A stretch of 64,000 nucleotides of DNA from Onishia taeanensis (GTDB taxonomy: Bacteria; Pseudomonadota; Gammaproteobacteria; Pseudomonadales; Halomonadaceae), in contig NZ_JABVXC010000001.1 in assembly GCF_013349955.1 (NCBI RefSeq), positions 62,001 to 126,000 of the forward strand, given 5' to 3'. Shown here piece by piece: positions 30,778 to 40,196 of the stretch. Position 1 is the first letter of the stretch. The number at the start of each line of letters is the position of its first letter. A program made the translations under genes and the position numbers. The notes beneath the pieces were generated by a model. The model ran no database searches. It was not told where the DNA came from and was given only the letters and a program-made list of their open reading frames with translations.

Positions 30778-32922
30778 ATGCCTTTCGCTATACCACGTCC
30801 CCGACCTCCCTTCGCCCGTACCATGCTGGCACTGGCCATCTGTGCCGCCATGCCCAGCATGGCGCTCGGCCAAGCCTCTACCGGCGACCAGCAAGCCAAT
30901 GACGCACTTGCCCCCGTCGTGGTTACCGCTACCCGCAACAAAAGCCGGGCCGGCGAGTCGCCACAGAAAGTCACCATCATCACCCGCGAACAGATCGAGC
31001 AGCAGCTGGCGATCACCCAGGACCCGGGGCAGGTACTCAGTAACCTGATCCCTTCCTACTCGCCCAGCCGCCAGAAGCTCTCCAACGCCGGCGAAACCTT
31101 TCGTGGCCGCTCGCCGCTGTTCATGATCGACGGCGTGCCGCAGTCCAACCCGCTACGCGACAGCAGTCGCGACAGCTATACCATCGATCTGTCCATGGTC
31201 GAGCGCATCGAGGTGATTCACGGCGCCAGCGCCGAGCATGGCCTGGGCGCCACTGGCGGCATCATCAACTATGTCACCAAGCGCGCCGAGGCCGGCGAGG
31301 TGAACCAGCATGTCGGGATCAGCCTCACCAGCGATGATGATGTCAGTGCCGATGGCCTGGGCCACAAGCTGGACTATCAGATCAACGGCCAGCAGGGCGA
31401 CTGGGACTTCCTCGCCGGCGTAACCCAGCAGCAGCGGGGCGTTTTCTACGATGGCAACGATCAGCCCGTCGGGACGGCCTATCCGGGGGAAATCCAGAAC
31501 TCCGAGAGCTATGACGTCTTCGGCAAGCTGGGCTATTGGATCGATGACGACCAGAACCTGGAGCTGTCCGTCAACCGCTTCGAGCTCGAAGGCGAGGGGG
31601 ACTATGTGCCGGTCACGGGCGACCGTGACAACGGGGTCGCCACCACCGCGCGCAAGGGCGATCCGGATGGTGAGCCAGGCTACAACAAGGTCACCACCGC
31701 CCGGCTGTCCTACTCGAACAGTGACTGGCTGGGCAATGAGCTGGATGCCCAGGTCTATACCCAACGCTTCCGGGCGCAATTTGGCATCACACCCTACTTC
31801 CCCTATGAGGACGCGGCCGGCAACACCCAGTACGACCAGACCCGCAACGAGTCCGATAAGATCGGCGCTCAGATCACCCTGAACCGTCGCGGATTGTTCA
31901 ACGACTACCTCGACGTCACCACCGGCGTCGATGTCCTTCAGGACGAGACCAGCCAGGTGCTGGTCGAAACCGACCGGACCTACGTTCCCGAGAGCCAATT
32001 CCGCAACTACGCGGCCTTCCTGCAGGGCGATCTCCACCTCACCGACCGCCTCACCGTGCAAGGGGGCGTGCGTCACGAGCTGGCGACCCTGGATGTCGAT
32101 ACCTATCAGACCATCGATCGCAGCAACGTCACGCAGGACCTGGTCACCGTCGACGGCGGCAGCCCGGATTTCGAGGAGACGCTGTTCAACGCCGGGCTTG
32201 TGTATCAGGCCACGCCCTGGGCCCAGCTCTATGCCAACTACTCGGAAGGCTTCGGCATGCCGGACGTCGGCCGAGTGCTGCGCGGCATCGATACCAGCGG
32301 CCAGGATGTCGACAGTCTGCTAACGCTGCAGCCCATCGTCACCGATAATCGCGAGATCGGCGCCCGCTTCGACTGGGATCGCTACGGCCTCGAGCTGAGC
32401 TACTACGAGTCCAACTCCGACTATGGTGAGCGCCTCACCGAGGAGAACGGCACCTGGGTCGGCAACCGCGAGAAGACCGAGATTCAAGGCTATGAGATCA
32501 CCGGCGAGGCACGGATCACCGATGCCCACCAGCTGCGGCTCTCCTACACCCACGCCGAGGGTGAATCCGACACCGATGGCGACGGCAGCGTCGATACCGA
32601 CCTGACCGGCATCAATATCGCCCCGGATACCCTGAAGCTCGGCTGGAGCGCGGCCTGGAACGCCAAGCTCTCCTCCCACCTGCAATACAGCCACTTCTTC
32701 GATCGCAGCGTCGACGACCCGGAACTCGAGTTCGACGGCTACGGCCTGATCGATGCCTCCATGGCCTATCGCCTGCCGGTGGGCCGCGCCAGCCTGGGTG
32801 TGGAGAACGTCACCGACGAGGACTACTTCACCTACTATTCCCAGGCTGCACGCGTCAGCGACGACTACTACTTCAAGGGTCGCGGACGTACGCTGACTCT
32901 GGGTTATCAGGTCGATTTCTAA
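30778..32922 (+). CDS. TonB-dependent siderophore receptor (IutA-group)
   Basis: A 714-residue outer-membrane receptor. It has a signal peptide ending SMALG, TonB box APVVVTATRN, plug domain with RGRSPLFMIDGVPQ and VERIEVIHGASAEHGLGATG, and a 22-strand barrel closing with GRGRTLTLGYQVDF. Plug and C-terminus resemble the IutA/RhtA group of hydroxamate-citrate receptors, so it may take a siderophore related to aerobactin (inference). The ATG at 30778 was preferred to one at 30727 because it gives a compact signal peptide. It precedes a binding-protein/permease gene set. Confidence 0.9.
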   Translation: MPFAIPRPRPPFARTMLALAICAAMPSMALGQASTGDQQANDALAPVVVTATRNKSRAGESPQKVTIITREQIEQQLAITQDPGQVLSNLIPSYSPSRQKLSNAGETFRGRSPLFMIDGVPQSNPLRDSSRDSYTIDLSMVERIEVIHGASAEHGLGATGGIINYVTKRAEAGEVNQHVGISLTSDDDVSADGLGHKLDYQINGQQGDWDFLAGVTQQQRGVFYDGNDQPVGTAYPGEIQNSESYDVFGKLGYWIDDDQNLELSVNRFELEGEGDYVPVTGDRDNGVATTARKGDPDGEPGYNKVTTARLSYSNSDWLGNELDAQVYTQRFRAQFGITPYFPYEDAAGNTQYDQTRNESDKIGAQITLNRRGLFNDYLDVTTGVDVLQDETSQVLVETDRTYVPESQFRNYAAFLQGDLHLTDRLTVQGGVRHELATLDVDTYQTIDRSNVTQDLVTVDGGSPDFEETLFNAGLVYQATPWAQLYANYSEGFGMPDVGRVLRGIDTSGQDVDSLLTLQPIVTDNREIGARFDWDRYGLELSYYESNSDYGERLTEENGTWVGNREKTEIQGYEITGEARITDAHQLRLSYTHAEGESDTDGDGSVDTDLTGINIAPDTLKLGWSAAWNAKLSSHLQYSHFFDRSVDDPELEFDGYGLIDASMAYRLPVGRASLGVENVTDEDYFTYYSQAARVSDDYYFKGRGRTLTLGYQVDF

Positions 32923-32974
32923 GCCCAAATGTCCGCATGCTCCAGCCAGAAAGGGCTTAACGACCAATGGTCTA

Positions 32975-33010
32975 ACGACAAAGCGGCGCTCCATGGCGCC
33001 GCTTTGTCGT
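32975..33010. terminator. Perfect 15-bp inverted repeat (attenuator or terminator)
   Basis: ACGACAAAGCGGCGC and its exact complement are separated by six bases (32990-32995), 52 bp after the receptor gene and 73 bp before the binding-protein gene. No T run follows in the plus direction, so it may rather limit read-through or protect the receptor mRNA. Confidence 0.5.
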
Positions 33011-33083
33011 GGCATGCCGGCATGCGCAAGATCATCCATCTCTCCAGCGCTCCGCTGCCGACCGCATCCTCCAGGAGGTCGCA

Positions 33084-34121
33084 ATGAAGACGCGTACCCG
33101 GACCCGGCGCTGGTGGCTGACGGCGCTGCTGGCGGTTGTCATGCCGCTAGCTGCCAGTGCCGACGATCCACGCCACGAGCGCACCATCGCCAGTGCGTTC
33201 GGCGATACGTACCTGGCCACCGCCCCACAGCGGGTCATCACCCTCTACCAGGGAGCAACCGACAGCGCGGTGGCACTCGGCATCAGGCCGGTCGGCGTGG
33301 TCGACTCCTGGCTGGAAAAACCCATGTATCGCTATCTGCGCAAGGCGCTCGATGGCGTGGAGCATGTCGGCCTGGAGACCCAGCCCAACCTGGAGAAGAT
33401 CGCCTGGCTGGAGCCGGACCTGATCGTCGCCACGCGCTTTCGCCACGAGCGGGTCCGGCCGCTGCTTAAGAAGATCGCACCGACCGTCGCCACCGAGAGC
33501 GTCTTCGACTTCAAGGCCAGCCTGACGCTGATGGCCAAAGCCACCGGCCGAGCGCCACGCGCCCGCGCGCTGCTAGAGGACTGGGACCAGCGAGTGACGG
33601 ACTTTCGCCGCCAGATCGCCGCGGCGCTGGGCGATGACTGGCCGCAGAAGGCCGCCGTCGTGCGCTTCAAGAGCGACCATGTGCGTATCTACTCCACCGG
33701 ATTCGCCGGCTCCATTCTGGATGAGCTGGGCTTCGAGCAGCCCGCCTCGGTGCAGGACCAGGGCTGGGGCATGAAACTGACCAGCGAGGAAAATATCCCG
33801 GTCATGAATGCCGATGTGATCTTCGTGCTCCTGGAGCCGGACGATCCTGCCATTGCCGAAAACTACCGACACTGGCGCTCGCACCCGCTCTGGCAGCGAC
33901 TCGACGCCGTACAGCACGGCCGAGTCTACGAGGTGGATGCGGTGAACTGGATCATGGGCGGCGGCATCCTGGCCGCCAATGCCATGCTGGATGATCTCTA
34001 CGCCCACTATGGGCTGGATGCCCCCAGCGACGCCAAGCGGCCCGGCCCAGCAGTTGTCACCTGCCTGCCCAACAGCGCCGCCGAGCCCCACGCCCAGGCC
34101 GAGGAGCCAGACGCATGCTGA
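33084..34121 (+). CDS. Siderophore ABC importer, periplasmic binding protein (FecB/FhuD type)
   Basis: A 345-residue protein with signal peptide MKTRTRTRRWWLTALLAVVM...ASA. It has the class III binding-protein fold: ITLYQGATDSAVALGIRPVG, VGLETQPNLEKIAWLEPDLIV and the C-terminal LWQRLDAVQHGRVYEVD. The ATG at 33084 follows AGGAGG; the longer frame begins inside the hairpin region. The last residues are a low-complexity tail with two cysteines. It overlaps the permease gene by 7 bp. Confidence 0.9.
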   Translation: MKTRTRTRRWWLTALLAVVMPLAASADDPRHERTIASAFGDTYLATAPQRVITLYQGATDSAVALGIRPVGVVDSWLEKPMYRYLRKALDGVEHVGLETQPNLEKIAWLEPDLIVATRFRHERVRPLLKKIAPTVATESVFDFKASLTLMAKATGRAPRARALLEDWDQRVTDFRRQIAAALGDDWPQKAAVVRFKSDHVRIYSTGFAGSILDELGFEQPASVQDQGWGMKLTSEENIPVMNADVIFVLLEPDDPAIAENYRHWRSHPLWQRLDAVQHGRVYEVDAVNWIMGGGILAANAMLDDLYAHYGLDAPSDAKRPGPAVVTCLPNSAAEPHAQAEEPDAC

Positions 34122-35113
34122 CCGGTCGTTTTTCACGCATCGCAGGGCTGCTACTGGGCCTGGTGGTGGTCGCGTTGGCCTTCGCGGCGAGCGTCATGCT
34201 GGGTAGCACGAAGATCGCCCCGCCAACCTTCGCCCAGGCGCTTCTGCATTACGACCCCTCCCGGGTCGCACACATCATCATCCTCAAGGAACGTCTGCCG
34301 CGGGCGGTGATCGCCGCGCTGGTCGGCGCCAGCCTGGCCATGGCCGGCGTCCTGATGCAGACCGTGACCCGTAACCCTCTCGCCTCGCCGAGCATCCTGG
34401 GCATCAACGCCGGAGCGATGTTCTTCGTGGTGATCGCCGTCTCGTTGCTACCCCTGCATACCCCTGCACAGTATGTGTGGGCGGCGCTGCTGGGCGCACT
34501 GGTGGCAGCGGGCCTGGTGGTGGCGCTGAGCCGCGGCCGCCAGGGGGAACTGTCCTCGTTGCGGGTAGTACTGGCGGGAGTGGCCATCACCGCCATGTTC
34601 GTGTCATTCAGCCAGGGCCTGCTGATCATCGACCAACAGAGCTTCGAAAGCGTGCTCTACTGGCTGGCCGGTTCCGTCTCCGGGCGCGAGCTGTCGCTGG
34701 TGGTGCCGCTGCTGCCGTTCTTCGCAAGCGCCCTTGTGCTTTGCGTGCTGCTGGTTCGCCACGCCAATGCCCTGCTCCTGGACGATGACATGGTCAAGGG
34801 CCTGGGCATGCCGGCGAGCGCCATCAAGCTACTGCTCGGCCTGGCGGTGATCCTGCTCGCCGGCAGTTCGGTGGCGCTCGCCGGCATGATCGGTTTCGTC
34901 GGCCTCATCGTGCCGCACATGGCGCGGGGCCTCTTCGGCGTCGACCATCGCTGGCTGCTGCCGGCCTGTGCGCTACTGGGCGCCAGCCTGTTACTGCTGG
35001 CCGATGTGGCTTCGCGCTTCCTGATGGCGCCGCAGGATGTACCGGTGGGCGTGATGACCGCCTTGATCGGCACGCCCTTCTTCATCTATCTGGCACGCAG
35101 AACGCAGGCCTGA
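34115..35113 (+). CDS. FecCD-family siderophore permease, first subunit
   Basis: A 332-residue inner-membrane permease of the BtuC/FecC family. It has about nine to ten helices and the signatures LPRAVIAALVGASLAMAGVL, QTVTRNPLASPSILGINAGA and GFVGLIVPHMAR, the latter contacting the ATPase. It forms a heterodimer with the next gene product. Confidence 0.92.
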   Translation: MLTGRFSRIAGLLLGLVVVALAFAASVMLGSTKIAPPTFAQALLHYDPSRVAHIIILKERLPRAVIAALVGASLAMAGVLMQTVTRNPLASPSILGINAGAMFFVVIAVSLLPLHTPAQYVWAALLGALVAAGLVVALSRGRQGELSSLRVVLAGVAITAMFVSFSQGLLIIDQQSFESVLYWLAGSVSGRELSLVVPLLPFFASALVLCVLLVRHANALLLDDDMVKGLGMPASAIKLLLGLAVILLAGSSVALAGMIGFVGLIVPHMARGLFGVDHRWLLPACALLGASLLLLADVASRFLMAPQDVPVGVMTALIGTPFFIYLARRTQA

Positions 35114-35115
35114 CC

Positions 35116-36165
35116 ATGACCCACGCCGCTTTCCTTACATCATCGGGCAATACCAGCGACGATGCCGATCGGGCCCGTTACCGGAGAGTCACGACGCTAC
35201 TCGGATTGTTGCTGCTGGCCAGCATGACTCTGTCGCTGAGTCTCGGCAGCTTCCCCACCTCGATCGACCAGGTAGTGCACGCGCTGGTCGCGCCGCAAAA
35301 CAGCGACATCGCCTTCATCGTCTGGGAACTGCGCCTGCCGCGTATCCTGCTGGCCGTGCTAGTCGGCGCGGCACTGGCCATCGCCGGCGCCATCCTTCAG
35401 GGCATCGTGCGCAACCCGCTGGCCTCGCCGGACGTGATCGGCATCACCAGCGGTGCCGCCATGGCCGCAGTGGTATTTCTGGCGCTGTTTACCACCAGCC
35501 TGAGCATCCATTGGCTGCCGGCGGCGGCACTGCTCGGGGCACTGCTGTCGGCCCTGCTGGTCTTCCTGCTGGCCTGGCGGCACGGCATCACACCCACGCG
35601 CATGGTGCTGGTCGGCATCGGGCTATCTGCGGCGATGAGCGCCGTGACCACGCTAGTGATCGTGATCAGCGACGATTCCTCCGCCATGGTCGCCTATGTG
35701 TGGCTGACCGGCAGCCTCTACGCCGCCCAATGGCAGGACGTGCTGGGCATCATGCCCTGGCTGCTGGTCGCCGTTCCGCTGTGTCTCACCCAGGCACGGC
35801 AGATGGATGCCATGGCGCTCGGCGATCAGGTAGCCCAGGGGCTTGGCGTCAACGTGCTGCGCAGCCGGCTTTTGCTGATGGCCTGCAGCGTGGCCCTGGC
35901 CGGTGCGGCCGTCGCCTTTGCCGGCGGGCTCAGCTTCGTGGGCCTGATCGCGCCCCATATCGCCGCCCGCCTGGTAGGGCGAAGCTTCACCCGGCTAGCG
36001 CCCATCGCTGGTCTGGTGGGGGCCTTGATCGTGCTCTACGCCGATCTGCTCGGCCGGGTGGCCTTCCTGCCCAAGGATCTGCCCGCCGGCATCTTCGTCT
36101 CGGGGGTGGGCGCGCCCTTCTTCGTCTATTTGTTGCACCGGACCCGCGCTGACACTCGGGGCTGA
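35116..36165 (+). CDS. FecCD-family siderophore permease, second subunit
   Basis: A 349-residue permease, two bases after the first. LPRILLAVLVGAALAIAGAI, GIVRNPLASPDVIGITSGA and GLSFVGLIAPHIAARLVG are the family signatures. A hydrophilic N-terminus of about 30 residues precedes the first helix. The pair would translocate a ferric hydroxamate-type chelate delivered by the upstream binding protein. Confidence 0.92.
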   Translation: MTHAAFLTSSGNTSDDADRARYRRVTTLLGLLLLASMTLSLSLGSFPTSIDQVVHALVAPQNSDIAFIVWELRLPRILLAVLVGAALAIAGAILQGIVRNPLASPDVIGITSGAAMAAVVFLALFTTSLSIHWLPAAALLGALLSALLVFLLAWRHGITPTRMVLVGIGLSAAMSAVTTLVIVISDDSSAMVAYVWLTGSLYAAQWQDVLGIMPWLLVAVPLCLTQARQMDAMALGDQVAQGLGVNVLRSRLLLMACSVALAGAAVAFAGGLSFVGLIAPHIAARLVGRSFTRLAPIAGLVGALIVLYADLLGRVAFLPKDLPAGIFVSGVGAPFFVYLLHRTRADTRG

Positions 36166-36278
36166 TCCGCCGACGGGCCCCGGAGCCCCGCACCTATGAT
36201 GTGACGCTGTGCACTCTCTTCGATCCATCCTCGGCGCCCCGTCACTCTCAACGGCAACGGCCCTGACATACCGCCATA

Positions 36279-36297
36279 AATTGATAATGAGAATTTT
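36279..36297. promoter_or_regulatory. Fur-box-like site
   Basis: AATTGATAATGAGAATTTT, with the Fur hexamers GATAAT and GAGAAT, 46 bases before the ATPase gene. It implies a separate iron-regulated promoter for the ATPase and reductase genes. Confidence 0.65.
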
Positions 36298-36342
36298 TTG
36301 TATTACGGTCCCGATCCAGGAATCCTACCGACGAGCCATCCC

Positions 36343-37185
36343 ATGCCCTCGACATCCACCAAGCCACCTCGCCTGACAGGCGAACGCCTGCACGCCGGGT
36401 ATGAATCCCGACGCGTACTGGACGGCGTCGATCTGGCGGTGGCCGAGGGCAAGCTGACGGTGTTGCTGGGCCCGAACGGTAGCGGGAAGTCGACGCTGCT
36501 AAAGACTCTGGCGCGCACTCATGCGCCAAGCGCCGGTCGCGTCTGTCTCGATGGCGAGGATATCCATCACCGCAATACGCGAGAGGTGGCACAGCGTCTG
36601 GGCATCCTGCCCCAAGGGCCTACCGCCCCGGAGGGACTGACGGTCCGGCAACTGGTCGGCATGGGGCGCTTCCCTCACCAGCGGTTATGGCGGCAGGATG
36701 CCGAGCAGGATGCCCGCGCCATCCGCGAGGCGATGGCCTATGCCGATGTCACGGACCTCGCCGAGCGCAGCGTCGACGCGCTCTCCGGCGGCCAACGGCA
36801 GCGTTGCTGGATCGCCATGGTGCTGGCCCAGCAGACGGATCTGATCCTGCTCGACGAACCCACTACCTTCCTGGATCTCAAGGTGCAGGTGGATCTGCTG
36901 GAGCTGCTCTCGCGCCTGGCCCACGAGCACGGTCGCACCCTGCTGCTGGTGCTGCATGACCTGAACCTGGCGGCGGCCTACGCGGATCAACTGGTCATGA
37001 TGCGCGACGGCCGCATCGAGCGACGCGGTTCGCCGGCCGAGGTGTTCACCGCCGCCAACCTGAAGACGGTGTTCGACCTCGACGCCCACGTGATCCGCGA
37101 TCCGCACAGCGGGCAACCGGTTTGTGTGCCACGGCGCTCAGGTGCCAAGACGCCGCAGCGTCACCCGGAGGGACAGCTGCCATGA
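36343..37185 (+). CDS. Siderophore ABC importer ATP-binding protein (FecE/FhuC type)
   Basis: A 280-residue ATPase. Walker A GPNGSGKS (43-50), signature LSGGQRQRCW, Walker B LILLDEPTTFLD and the LVLHDLNLAAAYAD switch His are all present. The ATG at 36343 lies after the Fur-like site; an upstream start would overlap it. It energises the two permeases 180 bp upstream. It overlaps the following gene by 4 bp. Confidence 0.92.
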   Translation: MPSTSTKPPRLTGERLHAGYESRRVLDGVDLAVAEGKLTVLLGPNGSGKSTLLKTLARTHAPSAGRVCLDGEDIHHRNTREVAQRLGILPQGPTAPEGLTVRQLVGMGRFPHQRLWRQDAEQDARAIREAMAYADVTDLAERSVDALSGGQRQRCWIAMVLAQQTDLILLDEPTTFLDLKVQVDLLELLSRLAHEHGRTLLLVLHDLNLAAAYADQLVMMRDGRIERRGSPAEVFTAANLKTVFDLDAHVIRDPHSGQPVCVPRRSGAKTPQRHPEGQLP

Positions 37186-38135
37186 CCGCCCCCCACCGTC
37201 CCAACCACCAGGCGGTCGCCTCGCCCCGTCAGGCCCGGCGCTTCTGCGCGTTGGACAGCCAGGCGATCGGCGATCCCCTGGTGGGCAGTGCCGCCCATGC
37301 CGAGCAAAGCCTGCTGATCAGTTGGCCTAGGCCCAAGTGGCAACGCAGCCTGCGAAGAGCCAGCGACATGCCCGATGCCGTGGCCACACAACTCGAGGCC
37401 ATTGCCGAGGCCGGACGGCGGGTCAACCTGATCCACCGCCGTGGCGAGGACGCCGAGCTCCATCGCCTGTTCCTGATGCCGGAGCAGCGCGAATATCGCG
37501 TAGCGCGGGACGAGCTGGCGGCTTTTCTCGCCGCCTTCTCCCGCGGCGACTCGCTGGCCGCCTGGGGCGGCGACGACGTGACCCTACCGATGATCCTATG
37601 CTGCACCCACGGCAAGAAGGACAAGTGCTGCGCCAAGTTCGGCTATCAAAGCTATCGCGCGCTCGCCGCAGCCGTGGCACGCGATGACCTGCCCTTCGCT
37701 GTCTGGGAAAGCACCCACCTCGGCGGCTGCCGGCTGGCGACCAGCGCTCTGGTGCTACCCGCCCTGCGCAAATACGGCCGTATCACCCCAGATGATGTGC
37801 CGGGGCTGCTCGCGGCCGAGCAGGACGACCGCCCCTACCTGCCCTGTTACCGCGGCGACTCGCGACTAACGCCGGTTGCGCAATGCGCCCAGGTCGCGGC
37901 CCTTGAGTGGCTCGCGGCCCGCGACCTCTACGCCTGGGTGCGGGTCGAAGACGCCCTCGAGCAGCACGACGGCCCGCGCCTGACGTTGCCGGTCCGCTGG
38001 CAGGCCGGAGAACGCGAGGGGCGGTTGATGGTGAGCTGCCTCGAGAGCGAGCTGATCCGCCACGATACCTGTGCCGACTATGAGCGCGACGGCGCCCAGC
38101 CCAGCCGCGTCTGGCGAGCCACCCACATCGGCTGA
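37182..38135 (+). CDS. Sucrase/ferredoxin-like protein, candidate siderophore reductase
   Basis: A 317-residue protein with a thioredoxin-like [2Fe-2S] ferredoxin fold of the Suc_Fer-like family. ILCCTHGKKDKCCAKFGY and STHLGGCRLATSAL supply the cluster cysteines. Translational coupling (ATGA) to a siderophore ATPase gene, with the ATG at 37182 after GGAGGGA, points to electron delivery for iron release from an imported chelate. That role is inferred from context. Confidence 0.75.
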   Translation: MTAPHRPNHQAVASPRQARRFCALDSQAIGDPLVGSAAHAEQSLLISWPRPKWQRSLRRASDMPDAVATQLEAIAEAGRRVNLIHRRGEDAELHRLFLMPEQREYRVARDELAAFLAAFSRGDSLAAWGGDDVTLPMILCCTHGKKDKCCAKFGYQSYRALAAAVARDDLPFAVWESTHLGGCRLATSALVLPALRKYGRITPDDVPGLLAAEQDDRPYLPCYRGDSRLTPVAQCAQVAALEWLAARDLYAWVRVEDALEQHDGPRLTLPVRWQAGEREGRLMVSCLESELIRHDTCADYERDGAQPSRVWRATHIG

Positions 38136-38152
38136 CGCCTGGTCGGCTATAT

Positions 38153-38171
38153 TTGATAATGATTTTCATTC
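38153..38171. promoter_or_regulatory. Fur-box-like site
   Basis: TTGATAATGATTTTCATTC, one of the best matches here to GATAATGATAATCATTATC, 47 bases before the FhuF-like gene. Confidence 0.75.
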
Positions 38172-38217
38172 ATCATAGTATTGATGGGATACCGGCCGCT
38201 TTGATGAGACCACTGCC

Positions 38218-38973
38218 ATGCCTCTGCTGCTCGATGCGCTCTACACAGGCCCGATGGACGGCCTGACGCCACCCCAGGTCGGGCCTATCCGACCCCCGGC
38301 GGTGCCGATGCGTGACCTGCTGACACCGGCGCGATTCGAGGCCGAGCTTGTGCGCTTCAAGGCAGGCTATGGCTATCAGTCGGAGCAAGGGGATCGTCGC
38401 GCCCTGGTGTCACTATGGTCGAAATGGCATTTCGGGGCCCTGCTCGTCCCCTACCTGGCCGCCAACCTGTTGCTCGAGCGCGACCTGCCGGTGGGCCTCG
38501 ATGAAATGGGGGTATGCCTGACGACCGAGGGGCGCACCGAACGCCTGCAACTTGCCCATGCCGGCCGTCCCCTGGCCTCATTGGATGCCTTTGCGCGCTT
38601 CTCGACCCTGATCGATGACCACCTGACACCGCTGATTGGCCGACTGGCGGCCTTATCCGGGGCCTCGGCGAAGGTATTCTGGAGCAATGCCGGCAACACC
38701 TTCGAACACTTCCTGAGCGCTTTCGAGGCGCATCCGATGGCGGCCCCGGGCGTCGCCGAAGAAGGCCATCGCCTGCTTACCAGCCGCACCACCGTCAACG
38801 GCCAGCGCAACCCGCTGTACCAACCGGTGCGCTATTTCCAGCCTGAATGCCAAGGCGAGGAGGCGAACGTGTCTGCCACCAAACGCGTGCGCCGGCTTTG
38901 CTGCCTGCGCTACTTGCTGCCCGAGCTTGGCTACTGCGGCAACTGTCCGCTGTCGAACAGGGCGGCCGGTTAG
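38218..38973 (+). CDS. fhuF: FhuF-like ferric siderophore reductase
   Basis: A 251-residue protein with the FhuF C-terminal [2Fe-2S] motif RRLCCLRYLLPELGYCGNCP (C-C-x10-C-x2-C). The N-terminal domain (SLWSKWHFGALLVPYLAANL and VFWSNAGNTFEHFLSAF) fits the IucA/FhuF-like region. FhuF reduces hydroxamate-bound iron in the cytoplasm. It is followed after 3 bp by an AraC regulator, and is probably iron-regulated by the adjacent Fur-like site. Confidence 0.88.
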   Translation: MPLLLDALYTGPMDGLTPPQVGPIRPPAVPMRDLLTPARFEAELVRFKAGYGYQSEQGDRRALVSLWSKWHFGALLVPYLAANLLLERDLPVGLDEMGVCLTTEGRTERLQLAHAGRPLASLDAFARFSTLIDDHLTPLIGRLAALSGASAKVFWSNAGNTFEHFLSAFEAHPMAAPGVAEEGHRLLTSRTTVNGQRNPLYQPVRYFQPECQGEEANVSATKRVRRLCCLRYLLPELGYCGNCPLSNRAAG

Positions 38974-38976
38974 CCG

Positions 38977-39975
38977 ATGGCCACCTCCGTCAGCACAAGG
39001 CTGCCACGCCAGCTCTCGGCCGGTGACCTTGAACGGCTCGGCGCCCGCTGCGGCATCGCCTATCGCTTCCCCGCTCTTGCCGATCGTGCACAGGGTGCCC
39101 AGACGCCGATTCTGCGCGGTCGCGTCGATGAGCTCGAGCTGCGCCGCGGCATCTACCTGACCCGTTCGGACCTGACGGTGCTCGAGCCCTACGCCTCTCG
39201 CTCGCTGGCCGCCGCGCCGCTGTTCATCACCGTGATACTGGACGGCAGGGTACGCCTGCGCCTGGGCGAGAAATCCCTGTGGCTATCCCCGGGGCAGGCC
39301 CTGTGCTCGCGCTTCGATGACCGCCAAGCGTTAGACGCCTGGCAGGATGCCGGCCAGCGCCTGCGCACCTTGAACCTGGCCTTTCGGGCCGATGCCCTCG
39401 CCGCACTGGCGCACCAGTACCCACCGCTCAAGGCCCTGCAAGACGGCCCACCCGTCCTGCGCCGGCAAACACTGCCGAACCACCTGCTCGATACCCTTGA
39501 GGAAGCGTTGGCGTCAGACAGCGGCTGTGGCGACCCGCGACTGCTGCTCGATGCGGTGATGCTGCAGCTACTGGCCCGGGTGCTGACGAACGTGGATGAG
39601 GCGACATCCGACGACAGGTATCACCCGCCCACCGCCACGATTCCCGGCCTCTCCAACAGCGAGCGCGAGCGCCTCGCACGAGTGCGCAAGGTGCTGGATA
39701 TGCATCCCGAGGCCGACCACCGGCTGGCCGACCTAGCTCGCCTGGCGGCGATGAGCCCCAGCAGCCTGCGTGCCAAGTTCGCCGCCGCCCATGGCCAGTC
39801 GGTATTCGCCTATCTGCGCGGATGCCGCCTGACGAAGGCCGCCCGGCTACTCGAGCAGGGCCTGGATGTCCAGCAGACGGCCCACGCCGTGGGCTACGGC
39901 CACGCCAGCAACTTCACCACGGCTTTCCGCCGCCACTTCGGCATGAGTCCTCGCGCGTATCGCAACGCCGCCTGA
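38977..39975 (+). CDS. AraC-family regulator (PchR-like)
   Basis: A 332-residue activator. Its C-terminal 100 residues hold two helix-turn-helix units (HRLADLARLAAMSPSSLRAK and TAHAVGYGHASNFTTAFRR), closing with HFGMSPRAYR. The N-terminal part looks like the effector-binding region of PchR/YbtA siderophore regulators. It may activate the receptor downstream (40197) when the cognate chelate is present (inference). Confidence 0.85.
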   Translation: MATSVSTRLPRQLSAGDLERLGARCGIAYRFPALADRAQGAQTPILRGRVDELELRRGIYLTRSDLTVLEPYASRSLAAAPLFITVILDGRVRLRLGEKSLWLSPGQALCSRFDDRQALDAWQDAGQRLRTLNLAFRADALAALAHQYPPLKALQDGPPVLRRQTLPNHLLDTLEEALASDSGCGDPRLLLDAVMLQLLARVLTNVDEATSDDRYHPPTATIPGLSNSERERLARVRKVLDMHPEADHRLADLARLAAMSPSSLRAKFAAAHGQSVFAYLRGCRLTKAARLLEQGLDVQQTAHAVGYGHASNFTTAFRRHFGMSPRAYRNAA

Positions 39976-40140
39976 CCCCGTTCTGCCAAAGCCACCCCAA
40001 AAAAACCGCCTGCGACAATCCGCTGTACCACAAGTTCACCGCTTGAGCGCTTTGCCTAGCCGTCATGGCACTTTTCTCCATTGTTCTGTCACTGGGCAAA
40101 GCAGTGCTGGCGTTGCGCATACATCCGCCGGGGCCTGAAA

Positions 40141-40159
40141 TGGAATAATTCTCATTACC
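40141..40159. promoter_or_regulatory. Fur-box-like site
   Basis: TGGAATAATTCTCATTACC, with the TTCTCATTA half of a Fur box, 38 bases before a TonB-dependent receptor. Confidence 0.6.
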
Positions 40160-40196
40160 GAAAGAGAGTTGATCTCCTATTCAAGGAAAGACTGCC

